A program made the position numbers and the translations under genes. This document shows, piece after piece, positions 36,195 through 37,265 of a stretch of DNA of 37,265 nucleotides. The DNA lies in NCBI GenBank assembly GCA_025929315.1, contig JAICMI010000009.1:1-37265 (forward strand), given 5' to 3'. The notes beneath the pieces were generated by a model. That model did no database searches and was not told the DNA's origin. It saw nothing but the letters and a program-made list of their open reading frames with translations. This DNA is from Frankiaceae bacterium. GTDB lineage: Bacteria; Actinomycetota; Actinomycetes; JAFAQI01. Numbering within the stretch: the first letter of the stretch is position 1; each line of letters begins with the position of its first letter.

Positions 36195-36823
36195 CGACCA
36201 TTGCGCCAGCAAGCGCAGGAGACACGGTCCACGAGCTTTCGAAGTTGCGGCTGGCGCCAGCCCCTGTCATCGACATCGAAGCCGCGGAGCGGGCAGCGGC
36301 GAACTTTCTCCGCGCGATGGGGATGGACCTCATGGACCCGAGCCTCGCGGCGACGCCGACACGAATGGCGCGCGCCTACGCAGAGCTCTTGACACCACCG
36401 CCGATGACGATGACCACGTTCCCGAACGACGCCGGGTACGACGAGCTCGTGCTCGCCTGCGACCTCCCCTTCACCTCCGTCTGCGAGCACCACCTGCTGG
36501 CCTTCAGCGGCACGGCGACAGTCGGTTACCTTCCCGGGCCACGCTTGCTCGGTCTGTCCAAACTCGCCCGCATCGTCGAGATCCACAGCCGTCGTCCTCA
36601 GCTCCAAGAACGTCTGACGTCGCAGATCGCCCACTGGCTCGACGACCGGCTCAAGCCACGCGGCGTCGGCGTCGTGCTGCGCGCCCAGCACAGCTGCATG
36701 ACGCTTCGCGGCGTGCGCGCCCATGGCTCGACGACCGTGACGAGCGCCCTGCTCGGCGCCGTCCGCACTGACGAACGCACCCGAAACGAATTCCTTGCGC
36801 TCTCTGAGAGGCGAACCCGATGA
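36191..36823 (+). CDS. folE: GTP cyclohydrolase I
   Basis: [52 protein letters not shown]; 4-nt overlap with the patatin gene. Confidence 0.95.
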   Translation: MTTIAPASAGDTVHELSKLRLAPAPVIDIEAAERAAANFLRAMGMDLMDPSLAATPTRMARAYAELLTPPPMTMTTFPNDAGYDELVLACDLPFTSVCEHHLLAFSGTATVGYLPGPRLLGLSKLARIVEIHSRRPQLQERLTSQIAHWLDDRLKPRGVGVVLRAQHSCMTLRGVRAHGSTTVTSALLGAVRTDERTRNEFLALSERRTR

Positions 36824-36872
36824 CACGCACAATGACCCGGCACGTCGACCAGTCCAGGGCAAGGGGACAACG

Positions 36873-37265
36873 GTGAGCGCCAACAGCTTCGGAACCCGCC
36901 GGCAGCTGTCCGTTGGCGACTCCACGTTCGACATCTTCCGGCTCGACCGAGTCGAGGGCGCTGCGCGGCTGCCTTACAGCCTGAAGGTGCTGTTGGAGAA
37001 CCTTCTTCGCAACGAAGACGGCCGGCTGGTGACGGCCGAGCAGGTCAGCGCCGTACTGCAGTGGGACGCAGCCGCGGCGCACGGTCGTGAAATCCAGTTC
37101 AGCCCCGCTCGGGTTCTCCTTCAGGACTTCACGGGTGTGCCCTGCGTCGTCGACCTGGTGGCGATGCGTGACGCGATGGCTGCGCTCGGCGGCGACCCAC
37201 AGCGCATCAACCCGCAGGTTCCGGCGGAACTGGTCATCGACCACTCCGTGATCGCCGACGTTTTC
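36873..37265 (+). CDS. acnA: Aconitate hydratase, N-terminal part (runs off the window end)
   Basis: Own translation from GTG at 36873: [50 protein letters not shown]...[52 protein letters not shown]; absent from the ORF track because it has no stop. Confidence 0.92.
   Translation, partial: MSANSFGTRRQLSVGDSTFDIFRLDRVEGAARLPYSLKVLLENLLRNEDGRLVTAEQVSAVLQWDAAAAHGREIQFSPARVLLQDFTGVPCVVDLVAMRDAMAALGGDPQRINPQVPAELVIDHSVIADVF

Noticed and set aside
35876-36934. 352-aa minus ORF over patatin/folE
   Set aside because: Antisense shadow of two clearly recognised genes.
1-37265. CRISPR array, tRNA/rRNA genes, transposases, integrases
   Set aside because: No regularly spaced repeats, no recognisable tRNA cloverleaf or rRNA, no transposase/integrase motifs seen by eye; a tRNAscan/ISfinder run would be decisive.

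Overview
This is a high-GC window, probably from an actinobacterium (inferred from base composition, GTG starts and gene families). It is gene-dense, with about 37 supportable CDSs, and I recognise no mobile element, rRNA, tRNA or CRISPR array. The content is accessory, stress and signalling genes. These include two DksA/TraR zinc-finger proteins, two PAS-type SpoIIE/PP2C phosphatases, an RsbW-like kinase with a STAS antagonist and an ArsR regulator, a two-component system, an orphan response regulator, a DoxX-Rieske fusion with an ArsR regulator and an MMPL transporter, a DDAH/amino-acid permease pair, a Dyp-like protein with a PAP2 protein, and patatin, folE and an aconitase truncated by the window end. 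The most interesting signal is a shared 15-bp inverted repeat, TCTCGYANNACGAGA, upstream of three transcription units: SDR-aquaporin-GH15, TPP enzyme-DUF2254, and an MGDG-synthase-like glycosyltransferase. One copy lies in the promoter region divergent to a MarR gene, which suggests an undescribed local MarR regulon. Other notable signals are a twin 19-bp operator (CTTGCCG-N5-CGGCAAG) upstream of a Dyp-like gene, a PAP2 reading frame that directly abuts the Dyp-like stop codon in the same frame without a canonical start, a frameshifted ion-channel pseudogene, and two other gene remnants. All homology calls come from reading the sequence; no searches were run.
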